A stretch of DNA of 64,000 bases from Mumia quercus. Its GTDB lineage: Bacteria; Actinomycetota; Actinomycetes; Propionibacteriales; Nocardioidaceae. Under the pieces are notes generated by a model, which was not told the origin of the DNA, did no database searches, and saw nothing but the letters and a program-made list of their open reading frames with translations. Made by a program: the position numbers and the translations under genes. Location: positions 296,221-360,220 of the forward strand of contig NZ_JANZYO010000002.1 in NCBI RefSeq assembly GCF_025506335.1, in the 5' to 3' direction. How positions within the stretch are numbered: the stretch's first letter is position 1; every line of letters starts with the position of its first letter. This document shows, piece after piece, positions 47,982 through 54,763 of the stretch.

Positions 47982-48006
47982 TGATGTTACCGACTGGTAA
48001 CCATCA
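47982..48006. promoter_or_regulatory. Palindromic operator upstream of etfBA
   Basis: TGAT-GTTACC-GACT-GGTAAC-C-ATCA: a six-base perfect arm pair around GACT, extended by TGAT/ATCA. TTACC-N4-GGTAA sites of this shape are typical for TetR-type regulators of fatty-acid and acyl-CoA metabolism in actinobacteria. No such regulator is encoded nearby. The rest of the 270-bp gap (47868-48137) shows no gene. Confidence 0.55.
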
Positions 48007-48137
48007 TGACGAGGTCGTCTTGGGTGGCGTGGGTCACACGGCGAACCGCTCACCCACGGCGCTCCCGCGTCGGTGGCTCGTACGCCGAGGGCCTTCTTGA
48101 GAGGTCGAGCGCACGACACGCTGCGACACTGAGCCAC

Positions 48138-49181
48138 ATGACCGAGCCTAGGGCACGTCAACGCACGTTCACCATCCTGGTCGGGTCCGCCGCGTTCGTC
48201 GTCGTGGTGGCAGGCGTCATGAACATCAACGGCATCATCGGACCGACGTTCCTCGCGGTCTGCCTCACCGTGACCGTGCACCCGCTGCGGCACCTGGTCG
48301 AGCGCGTGGGACTGCCCACCTGGGCCGGGACTGTCGCGTGCGTCGTCGCCGTCTACGCGATCCTCCTGCTGCTGGCCGGCGCCCTGGTGCTCGCAGGAGC
48401 ACGGTTCGGCGAGCTGCTCACCACGTACGAGGACGAGTTCCAGCGGTGGCTCGCCGACGTGAAGTCGCTGCTGAACAACCTGGGCGTCCAGCAGAGCGAC
48501 CTGGACCAGATCTTCCAGCACCTCGACATCAAGTCCCTCGCCCCCTACGTCGCCGACGCCGTGTCGAGCGCGACCACCGTCACCGGCAACCTGCTCCTCA
48601 TCTTGGTGCTGCTCCTCTTCATGGCCCTCGACGGCTCGGTGGTCCCCCGTCTGGTGGACAAGGTCCCCGACCGCCACCGCGCCACCGTCGACGCGCTGGC
48701 CGACTTCGCGAGCGGGACGCGCCGCTACTTCGTGGTCGCGACGGTCTTCGGACTGATCGTCGCGGTCGGCGACGTGATCCTGCTCTACGCCCTCGGCGTC
48801 CCCGAGCCGTGGTTGTGGGGCGTGCTCTCGCTGATCACCGGCTACATCCCCAACATCGGCTTCGTCCTCGGCCTCGTGCCGCCGGCCATGCTGGCGCTCT
48901 TCGACTCCGGGTGGGAGACGGCGCTGTGGGTGATCGTCGGCTACTGCGTGATCAACTTCGTCGTCCAGTCGATCTTCCAGCCCAAGATCGTCGGCGACTC
49001 GGTCGGGCTCTCCGCGACGATCAGCATGCTGTCGCTGATCTTCTGGACCCTCATCCTCGGCGCGTGGGGCGCGATCCTCGCGATCCCGGCGACGCTCCTC
49101 GTCAAGAAGCTCCTCGTCGACAGCGACCCCGACGCCCGTTGGATGTCGCCCCTCATCGCCGGCCGAGAACCGGTAGCGTGA
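48138..49181 (+). CDS. AI-2E family transporter (YdiK/TqsA-like)
   Basis: 347 residues from the ATG at 48138. Eight or so hydrophobic helices with the family layout: two early hairpins, a polar amphipathic insert (TTYEDEFQRWLADVKSLLNNLGVQQSDLDQIFQHLDI) and the C-terminal conserved block GVLSLITGYIPNIGFVLGLVPPAMLAL followed by NFVVQSIFQPKIVGDSVGLSATISMLSLIFW. The family includes the putative autoinducer-2 exporter TqsA and Na+/H+ antiporters, so the substrate is uncertain. It is divergent from etfBA. Confidence 0.92.
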   Translation: MTEPRARQRTFTILVGSAAFVVVVAGVMNINGIIGPTFLAVCLTVTVHPLRHLVERVGLPTWAGTVACVVAVYAILLLLAGALVLAGARFGELLTTYEDEFQRWLADVKSLLNNLGVQQSDLDQIFQHLDIKSLAPYVADAVSSATTVTGNLLLILVLLLFMALDGSVVPRLVDKVPDRHRATVDALADFASGTRRYFVVATVFGLIVAVGDVILLYALGVPEPWLWGVLSLITGYIPNIGFVLGLVPPAMLALFDSGWETALWVIVGYCVINFVVQSIFQPKIVGDSVGLSATISMLSLIFWTLILGAWGAILAIPATLLVKKLLVDSDPDARWMSPLIAGREPVA

Positions 49182-49206
49182 CGGCCACCGCGAGCTAGGA
49201 GGCACG

Positions 49207-49698
49207 ATGTCCTACCAGCAACCTCCCGCCGGCTCCCCCGAGCCCGACCGCGATCCCGACACCCCCAGCGGCCTGTCCGTGGACGCCGGCAAGCTGTGGG
49301 CGGGCGGTGTCGCGACGGCGGTCGTCGCCGCGCTGGGCGCCGCCGTCGGCCTGCTCGTCTGCCGCGGCGTCTTCGACATCGCGGTCCTCGTGCCGAGCGG
49401 CGGCGGGCGGTGGGACGTCGCCTCGACGCTGCCGTACGCGTTCCTCGCCGCCGGTGCCGCGCTGCTCGCGACCGCGCTGATGCACCTGCTGCTGCTCACG
49501 ACGCCACGACCACGCCTCTTCTTCGGGTGGATCGTGGTGCTCATCGCCGTCCTGATCGGCGTGCTCCCCTTCACCGTCGACATCCCGCTGGAGGAGCAGA
49601 TCGCCAGCGCCGTGGTCGGCGTCCTCCTCGCGGTGATCATCGGCTCGCTGGTCTCCGGCACCGCCGACCGCGCGGTCCGCAACGCCCCCCGCGCCTGA
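49207..49698 (+). CDS. DUF6069-like four-helix membrane protein
   Basis: 163 residues; AGGAGG precedes the ATG by five bases. A polar Pro/Asp-rich N-terminus (1-27) is followed by four hydrophobic segments (about 32-52, 72-95, 103-122, 130-150). The order and the short Arg-rich tail fit the actinobacterial DUF6069 family. Function unknown. It starts 25 bp after the AI-2E gene and may be in the same transcript. Confidence 0.8.
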   Translation: MSYQQPPAGSPEPDRDPDTPSGLSVDAGKLWAGGVATAVVAALGAAVGLLVCRGVFDIAVLVPSGGGRWDVASTLPYAFLAAGAALLATALMHLLLLTTPRPRLFFGWIVVLIAVLIGVLPFTVDIPLEEQIASAVVGVLLAVIIGSLVSGTADRAVRNAPRA

Positions 49699-49718
49699 GC
49701 GCGTCGCGCACACGCCCG

Positions 49719-49724
49719 TACGCT
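49719..49724 (+). promoter_or_regulatory. -10 box of the 49731 methyltransferase gene, leaderless start
   Basis: TACGCT, six bases, then the GTG at 49731, with no ribosome binding site. Supports the GTG as start rather than the much longer upstream frame. Confidence 0.5.
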
Positions 49725-49730
49725 GCGGGC

Positions 49731-50480
49731 GTGAGCAGCGAGGGCACGGGCGGCGGCGAGAAGCCGCAGATGGTGATCACCGGGGAGCGGACCGTGCCGG
49801 GGATCTGGCACGAGAACTACTGGTTCCGCCGCCACGAGGTCGTCTACGAGGCGCTGCGCGACGTCGTCCGCGACAAGCTCGTGCTGGAGGCGGGCTGCGG
49901 CGAGGGGTACGGCGCGGACCTCCTGAGCCGCGAGGCGCGTTCGCTGGTCGCGCTGGACTACGACGCGTACGCGACCGGGCACGTCCGCAGCGCGTACCCG
50001 CAGGTCCCGGTGGTCCGGGGCAACCTCGTCGCTCTCCCGTACGCCGACGCCTCCTTCGACGTCGTCGTGAGCCTGCAGACGATCGAGCACCTGTGGGACC
50101 AGGACGCGTTCCTCGCCGAGTGCGTCCGTGCGCTGCGTCCCGGCGGCACGCTGGTCGTGAGCACGCCCAACACGCTCACGTTCCCTCCCGGCAACATCTA
50201 CCACCCGAAGGAGCTCGAGCCGGCCGAGCTGCGCGACCTCGTCGGCACGCACGCACGCGTCGCGTCGCTGGCCGGCCTCCACCACGGCGCGCGGCTGGCC
50301 GCCTGGGAGGAGCAGCACGGCTCGCTCGTCGACGCGCAGATCGCCGGACCGTACGAGGAGTGGCCGGCGCACGTCGCCGACGTGGTCCGGTCGGTGGAGA
50401 CCGCCGACTTCGTCGTGCGCGAGGGTGACGACGCCGACCTGGCGGCCTCCCTCGACCTGGTCGTCACCGCGCGCGTCTGA
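49731..50480 (+). CDS. Class I SAM-dependent methyltransferase
   Basis: 249 residues from the GTG at 49731. After a Gly-rich start comes ERTVPGIWHENYWFRRHEVVYEAL, then motif I VLEAGCGEGYGADLL (about 49-63), acidic VALDYD, VVSLQTIEHLWDQDAFLAECVRALRPGGTLVVSTPN and a C-terminal lid. In mycobacteria a methyltransferase gene stands in the same position next to the etf genes (from memory, Rv3030), and this may be its counterpart. Acceptor unknown, possibly a polysaccharide. Confidence 0.88.
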   Translation: MSSEGTGGGEKPQMVITGERTVPGIWHENYWFRRHEVVYEALRDVVRDKLVLEAGCGEGYGADLLSREARSLVALDYDAYATGHVRSAYPQVPVVRGNLVALPYADASFDVVVSLQTIEHLWDQDAFLAECVRALRPGGTLVVSTPNTLTFPPGNIYHPKELEPAELRDLVGTHARVASLAGLHHGARLAAWEEQHGSLVDAQIAGPYEEWPAHVADVVRSVETADFVVREGDDADLAASLDLVVTARV

Positions 50481-50483
50481 CGC

Positions 50484-50498
50484 TCTGCCGCCAGCAGA
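50484..50498 (+). promoter_or_regulatory. PopR-type box upstream of the clpP pair
   Basis: TCTGCC-GCC-AGCAGA, 11 of 12 fixed positions of the TCTGCC-N3-GGCAGA site that I recall for PopR in Streptomyces. It starts four bases after the methyltransferase stop and lies 57-71 bases before the clpP ATG. That position suits an activator. A second box precedes the popR-like gene itself. Confidence 0.75.
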
Positions 50499-50554
50499 TC
50501 CGCCCCGGGAGGAATCGCTGGATCCGGTCGTCGCCGCGCGCCAGCGTGGGAGGC

Positions 50555-51169
50555 ATGGCACACGACGGAGCACCACCACAGTTCGACACCGCGACCCGCC
50601 AGCAGCTGCTCGGCCGACGCATCCTCGTCCTCGACGGTGTCCTCGACGACGACAACGGCACGCTGCTCACGACGCAGCTCCTCTCCCTGGCCGCGGACGA
50701 CCCGGCCGCCGACATCGCCTTGTGGATCCACTCCCCCGGCGGGTCGGTCCCCGCGATGCTCGCGCTGCGCGACACCGTACGGCTCGTCCCGTGCGCCGTG
50801 TCGACGCTCGCCCTCGGCCTCGCCTGCAGCGCCGGGCAGTTCCTGCTGTCGGCGGGGACGCCGGGCCGGCGCTACGCCCTCCCCCATGCGCGGGTGCTCA
50901 TGCACCAGGGCTCGGCAGGCATCGGCGGGAGCGCCGTCGAGATCGAGGTCCAGGCCGACGACCTGCGCCACACCCGCGACACCGTCCTCGCCCTCATCGC
51001 CGAGGACACCGGCCAGCCGATCGAGCGGGTCTTCGAGGACTCGCTGCACGACCGGTGGTACACCGCCGAGGAGGCGCGCGCGTACGGGTTCGTCGACCAC
51101 GTCGTCGGGTCGTTCGACGACGTCATGCCCAACCGGCGCCGTACGGTCGGGATCGGGGTGGCGGGATGA
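50555..51169 (+). CDS. clpP3: Accessory ClpP protease subunit, catalytically complete (ClpP3-like)
   Basis: 204 residues from the ATG at 50555 (GTG at 50546 possible). ClpP fold with the full triad: Ser92 in GLACSAGQFLLSAG, His117 in VLMHQGSAGIGG and Asp162 in EDSLHDRWYTAEEARAYGFVDHV. The oxyanion region HSPGGSVPAM is intact. First of two overlapping clpP genes next to a PopR-like regulator, the arrangement of the inducible clpP3-clpP4-popR system of Streptomyces. It probably forms a mixed tetradecamer with the second subunit. The name is given by analogy with that system. Confidence 0.9.
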   Translation: MAHDGAPPQFDTATRQQLLGRRILVLDGVLDDDNGTLLTTQLLSLAADDPAADIALWIHSPGGSVPAMLALRDTVRLVPCAVSTLALGLACSAGQFLLSAGTPGRRYALPHARVLMHQGSAGIGGSAVEIEVQADDLRHTRDTVLALIAEDTGQPIERVFEDSLHDRWYTAEEARAYGFVDHVVGSFDDVMPNRRRTVGIGVAG

Positions 51170-51759
51170 GCACCTACACGATCCCCAACGTCATCGCGAG
51201 CCACCCGCGCGGCGAACGCGTGATGGACGTCTACTCGCACCTGCTCGCCGAACGCATCGTCTACCTGGGCACCGGCATCGACGCCGGGGTCGCCAACGCG
51301 CTCATCGCCCAGCTGCTCCACCTCGAGGCGGACAACCCCGACTCCGAGATCAGCCTCTACGTCAACTGCGAGGGCGGCGACGAGACGGCGATGCTCGCGG
51401 TCTACGACACGATGCAGCACGTCCGCTCACCGATCGCGACGTTCTGCGTCGGGCAGGCGATCGGCCCCGGCGCGGTGCTCGTGGCGGGCGGTGCTCCCGG
51501 CAAGCGCGCGGCGTTGCCCCACGCACGTTTCGTGCTCCACCAGCCGGCGGCCCGGGGCCAGGGGACGATCCCCGACCTCATCCTTCAGGCCGACGAGGTG
51601 GTGCGGGTGCGCAACGGCATGGAGGCGATCCTGTCGACGCACACCGGTCAGAGCGTCGAGAGGCTGCGGCACGACACCGACCGGGACCGGGTGTTCTCCG
51701 CCGAGGCCGCGCGGGCGTACGGGCTCGTCGACGTGGTCATGGAGCCACGGGCGCGCTGA
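51166..51759 (+). CDS. clpP4: Accessory ClpP-like subunit lacking the catalytic serine (ClpP4-like)
   Basis: 197 residues; ATG overlaps the clpP3 stop by four bases. ClpP fold is clear, with His125 (FVLHQPAARGQG) and Asp170 (HDTDRDRVFSAEAARAYGLVD) kept. The nucleophile motif GQAAS is GQAIGPGAV here: the serine position is Gly100. The usual NSPGGS is NCEGGD. This subunit should not cleave peptide bonds itself. It may shape the chamber or axial face of a mixed particle with the active partner. The gene is intact, so loss of activity looks selected rather than decayed (inference). Confidence 0.9.
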   Translation: MSTYTIPNVIASHPRGERVMDVYSHLLAERIVYLGTGIDAGVANALIAQLLHLEADNPDSEISLYVNCEGGDETAMLAVYDTMQHVRSPIATFCVGQAIGPGAVLVAGGAPGKRAALPHARFVLHQPAARGQGTIPDLILQADEVVRVRNGMEAILSTHTGQSVERLRHDTDRDRVFSAEAARAYGLVDVVMEPRAR

Positions 51760-51768
51760 CCTGCGGGC

Positions 51769-52116
51769 TCAGGCGGCGAGCGCCTTCGGACCCCGGATCG
51801 GCGAGGGGGCGAGCGTACGGGTGGTGAGGTCGCGATGAACGGTGCCGGTGAGCTCGCGCAGGCTGGTCTGCAGCGCACCGGCGACCGCGGCGATGATCTC
51901 GCTCGACGGCTCCTTGCGGCCGCGCTCGACCTCGGACAGGTACTGGACCGAGATGCCAGCGACGTCGGCGACGTCGACCAGCCGGAGTCCCAGGTCGGTA
52001 CGGCGCCGGCGCATCCGGGCGCCGAGCACCTCCCGCCAGAGCGGCTCGGGCTCGCGCGGCGTGCGCGGCTCGTGCTCGTGCTCGTGCGGTGCAGGGAAGC
52101 GGATCAGGTCACCCAT
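51769..52116 (-). CDS. popR: PopR/ClgR-like XRE-family regulator of accessory clpP genes
   Basis: 115 residues. The HTH domain (about 31-92) reads VLGARMRRRRTDLGLRLVDVADVAGISVQYLSEVERGRKEPSSEIIAAVAGALQTSLREL, the layout of ClgR/PopR. The N-terminus has a His/Glu-rich stretch. The chain ends KALAA; terminal Ala-Ala residues mark PopR for degradation by the main ClpP1P2 protease in Streptomyces. It is convergent with the clpP pair, 9 bp apart. TAGCAT lies six bases before its ATG (leaderless), and a PopR-type box lies about 50 bases upstream. Likely activates both itself and clpP3-clpP4 when house-keeping Clp activity falls. Confidence 0.85.
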   Translation of the reverse strand: MGDLIRFPAPHEHEHEPRTPREPEPLWREVLGARMRRRRTDLGLRLVDVADVAGISVQYLSEVERGRKEPSSEIIAAVAGALQTSLRELTGTVHRDLTTRTLAPSPIRGPKALAA

Positions 52117-52122
52117 GCCGCG

Positions 52123-52128
52123 ATGCTA
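52123..52128 (-). promoter_or_regulatory. -10 box of popR, leaderless start
   Basis: TAGCAT on the minus strand, six bases, then ATG at 52116. Confidence 0.5.
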
Positions 52129-52154
52129 GGACCGCCGACTCCTCCAGGTACACC

Positions 52155-52177
52155 CGTTCTGCCCAGCGCAGAACGGC
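52155..52177 (-). promoter_or_regulatory. PopR-type box upstream of popR
   Basis: CCGTTCTGC-CCAGC-GCAGAACGG, perfect nine-base arms. It contains TCTGCC-CAG-CGCAGA, again 11 of 12 positions of the PopR consensus with the same three-base spacing as the clpP box. It is centred about 50 bases before the popR start. Suggests self-activation. Confidence 0.75.
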
Positions 52178-52197
52178 TCCCCGGAGGGGGCCGTACG

Positions 52198-52881
52198 TCA
52201 GGTGCCGCGGGCCTCGCGCTGCTCCTCGGCGACCTCGGTGGTGTAGCGCTGGATCTCGGCCCACTCCGCGAGGTCGTCGCGGCGGCTCTTGACGACCCGC
52301 CCGGGCAGCCCGGCGACGATCGCGAAGTCCGGGTACTCGCCGCGCGCGACGGTGTGCGCGGCGAGCACGACACCCCGACCCGTACGGGTGCCGCGGAGCA
52401 CCGTGGCCTTCACACCGATCCACGAGTCGGGCCCGATCCGGACCGGCGAGACGACGAGCCCCTGGTCCTTGATCGGCTTCGCGAGGTCGAGCGTCACGTG
52501 GTCGAAGTCGCAGATGTAGGTCCAGTCCGAGATGATCGTCGCCGCCCCGATCTCGATGTCGAGGTGCGCGTTGACCGTGTTGTCGGACCCCATGACGACC
52601 TTGTCGCCGAGGCGCAGCGTGCCGTTGTGTGCCCGCAGCGCCGTACGGTCGCCGAGGTGCACGAACTTGCCGAGGACCACCCGCCCGTACGGAGGCTTCG
52701 TCTCGATCTGCACCCCGCGGCCGAGGAAGACGAACCCCTCGGTGATCACGTCGGGGTGGCGCCGCTTGAACCGCCAGAACCGCCAGTAGCGCACCAGGTG
52801 GTAGCGCGACCACGCACGGTGACGCCGCACCCACCGCAGGGAGTCGACGGTGAGGAAGCGGGCCTGGCGGGGAGCGGTCAT
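52198..52881 (-). CDS. Hexapeptide-repeat acyltransferase
   Basis: 227 residues. A basic, Trp-rich N-terminus (RWVRRHRAWSRYHLVRYWRFWRFKRRH) may lie on the membrane. Residues 45-195 are left-handed beta-helix repeats (VFLGRG, VQIETK, VVLGKF, VHLGDR, LRLGDK, VVMGSD, IEIGAA, VRIGPD, GVVLAA) with a catalytic-type His in the AAHTVARG turn and VAGLPGRVV at the end. LacA/WbbJ-like O-acetyltransferase of envelope sugars is the likely role. Encoded next to a methyltransferase on the same strand (16-bp gap), suggesting a shared glycan or lipid target. Confidence 0.9.
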   Translation of the reverse strand: MTAPRQARFLTVDSLRWVRRHRAWSRYHLVRYWRFWRFKRRHPDVITEGFVFLGRGVQIETKPPYGRVVLGKFVHLGDRTALRAHNGTLRLGDKVVMGSDNTVNAHLDIEIGAATIISDWTYICDFDHVTLDLAKPIKDQGLVVSPVRIGPDSWIGVKATVLRGTRTGRGVVLAAHTVARGEYPDFAIVAGLPGRVVKSRRDDLAEWAEIQRYTTEVAEEQREARGT

Positions 52882-52897
52882 CGCAGGCGCGTCGGTG

Positions 52898-53848
52898 TCA
52901 GGGCTTCGTCGCCGAGACGGAGACGTTGTAGTAGAGGCCCTTCGGCACCACCGGGGTCAGCGCCTTGTCGAGCGCGGACAGCCGCAGCCAGGACTTGTAC
53001 GCGAACATGCGCCAGCGCAGCCCGAGCTTCTCCTCCGGCACCGCTGCCTCGAACGTCCGGACGGGCCAGCCGAACCACGACGCCGTCAGCTCCTCGGTCG
53101 CCGTACGGACGTTGACGCCGCCGGCGCGCAGGACCGTGCGCTCGAGCTCGGACGGCTCGAACGTGTGGAGGTCGACGACCGCCTCCAGCGCCGCCGCGCG
53201 CGAGGACTCGTCGAGCTCCTCGGCCGGACGCGACCAGGCGCGCAGCGGGCCGAGCTTAGTGGCGTTCGTGGTGGCCCACCAGGTGAGCCGCGACAGACGA
53301 CGCGCGACGAAGTCGCCCCGCTTGGTCGGCTCGCCGCAGATCACGACGCGACCGCCGGGACGCAGCACGCGGAACATCTCGCGGAACGCCTTCTCCACGT
53401 CCGGGATGTGGTGGATGACCGCGTGACCGATGACGAGATCGAACGACTCGTCGGGGAACGGCAGCTCCTCGGCGTCGGCAGCCTGCCCGTCGAGGGAGAA
53501 GCCGAGGTTGTCGGCGTTGCGCTTGGCGACCTCGACCATGCCGGGCGAGATGTCGGTGACCGTGCCCTTGTCGATCACGCCCGCGAGCATGAGGTTGAGC
53601 GTGAAGAACCCAGTGCCCGCACCGATCTCGAGGCTGCGCCCGTACGGCCAGCCGCTCTCGCCGGCGACAGCGGTGAAGCGGTCGCGGGCGTAGCTGATGC
53701 AGCGCTCGTCGAAGGAGATCGACCACTTCTCGTCGTACGTCTGCGCTTCCCAGTCGTGGTACAGCACCTGGGCCAGCTTCGTGTCGGACCAGGCGGCCTC
53801 GACCTCGTCCGCGCTCGCGTGCGGGTTGGGGGTGTCGATCGTGCTCAT
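52898..53848 (-). CDS. Class I SAM-dependent methyltransferase
   Basis: 316 residues. Motif I LEIGAGTGFFTLNL (about 72-85), then VTDISPGMVEVAKRNA, FDLVIGHAVIHHIPDVEKAFREMFRVLRPGGRVVICGEPT (about 136-175). The C-terminal third (about 200-316) is basic and partly hydrophobic with FGWPVRTFEAAVP, so it may sit at the membrane. UbiE-like small-molecule or lipid methyltransferase. Seven bp downstream of the enoyl-CoA hydratase gene and upstream of the acetyltransferase gene, probably one transcript. Confidence 0.9.
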   Translation of the reverse strand: MSTIDTPNPHASADEVEAAWSDTKLAQVLYHDWEAQTYDEKWSISFDERCISYARDRFTAVAGESGWPYGRSLEIGAGTGFFTLNLMLAGVIDKGTVTDISPGMVEVAKRNADNLGFSLDGQAADAEELPFPDESFDLVIGHAVIHHIPDVEKAFREMFRVLRPGGRVVICGEPTKRGDFVARRLSRLTWWATTNATKLGPLRAWSRPAEELDESSRAAALEAVVDLHTFEPSELERTVLRAGGVNVRTATEELTASWFGWPVRTFEAAVPEEKLGLRWRMFAYKSWLRLSALDKALTPVVPKGLYYNVSVSATKP

Positions 53849-53855
53849 GGTGGTG

Positions 53856-54635
53856 CTACTTCCCCTCGAAGGTGGCCTTGCCAGGCCCGTTCTCGACGAA
53901 CGAGCGCATGCCCGTCGCCTGGTCCTCGGTCGCGAACAGCGCCGCGAAGAGGTGACGCTCGATCTCGAGCCCGGTCACGAGGTCCACCTCGAGACCACGG
54001 TCGACCGCCTCCTTGATGCCGCGCAGCGCGAGCGAGGCGGCACCGACGAACTGGCGCGCCCATGCGAGCGCCTCCTCGTACACCGACTCCGCCGGCACGA
54101 CACGGTCCACGAGCCCGATCGCGAGCGCCTCGGCGGCGTCGACCTGGCGACCGGTGAACATGAGGTCCTTCGCCTTGGCGGGCCCGACCAGCCGCGACAG
54201 CCGCTGCGTCCCGCCCGCGCCGGGGATGATGCCCAGCAGGATCTCGGGCTGGCCGAGCTTGGCGTTGTCGGCGGCGAAGCGCACGTCGGTGCACATCGCG
54301 AGCTCGCAGCCACCACCGAGCGCGTAGCCCGTGATCGCGGAGACGGTCGGCTTCGGGATCGCGGCGACCGCGTTGAGGGCGGCCTGCAGCGCCTGGGCGC
54401 GGACGTTCATCGCCGGGAACGACAGGTCGGCCATCTCCTTGATGTCCGCACCGGCCGCGAAGACGCGCTCGCCGCCGTAGACGACCACCGCGGCGACGTC
54501 CTCGCGTGCCGTCGCCTCCTCGGCGCACGCGCGCAGCTCGTCCTGGAGCTGGGCGCTGATCGCGTTCATCTTGGGTCGGTCGAGACGGATCGTGCCGACG
54601 CCGTCGGCCACCTCGAGCCTGACGAGCTCACCCAT
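53856..54635 (-). CDS. Enoyl-CoA hydratase/isomerase family protein
   Basis: 259 residues. Crotonase fold: RPKMNAISAQLQDELRACAEEA, VVYGGERVFAAGADIKEMADL (oxyanion hole), PTVSAITGYALGGGCELAMCTDVRFAADNAKLGQPEILLGIIPGAGGTQRLSRLVG. The two catalytic Glu of hydratases are present (GCEL and QPEI). It hydrates trans-2-enoyl-CoA in beta-oxidation. Reads in the same direction as the methyltransferase and acyltransferase genes and away from glgX; the etfBA genes 6 kb away serve the same pathway. Confidence 0.95.
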   Translation of the reverse strand: MGELVRLEVADGVGTIRLDRPKMNAISAQLQDELRACAEEATAREDVAAVVVYGGERVFAAGADIKEMADLSFPAMNVRAQALQAALNAVAAIPKPTVSAITGYALGGGCELAMCTDVRFAADNAKLGQPEILLGIIPGAGGTQRLSRLVGPAKAKDLMFTGRQVDAAEALAIGLVDRVVPAESVYEEALAWARQFVGAASLALRGIKEAVDRGLEVDLVTGLEIERHLFAALFATEDQATGMRSFVENGPGKATFEGK

Positions 54636-54763
54636 GCGCGTGCCTTCCGTGTGGTGCCTGTCGTGACAGTCCTGCTGTCGACGTCGTGGCTACCGAGGGT
54701 AGCGAACACCGTACGGGCGGGACCGAGCGCGTGCGCCACCGGCGGTACCCGATGATGGAGGGC

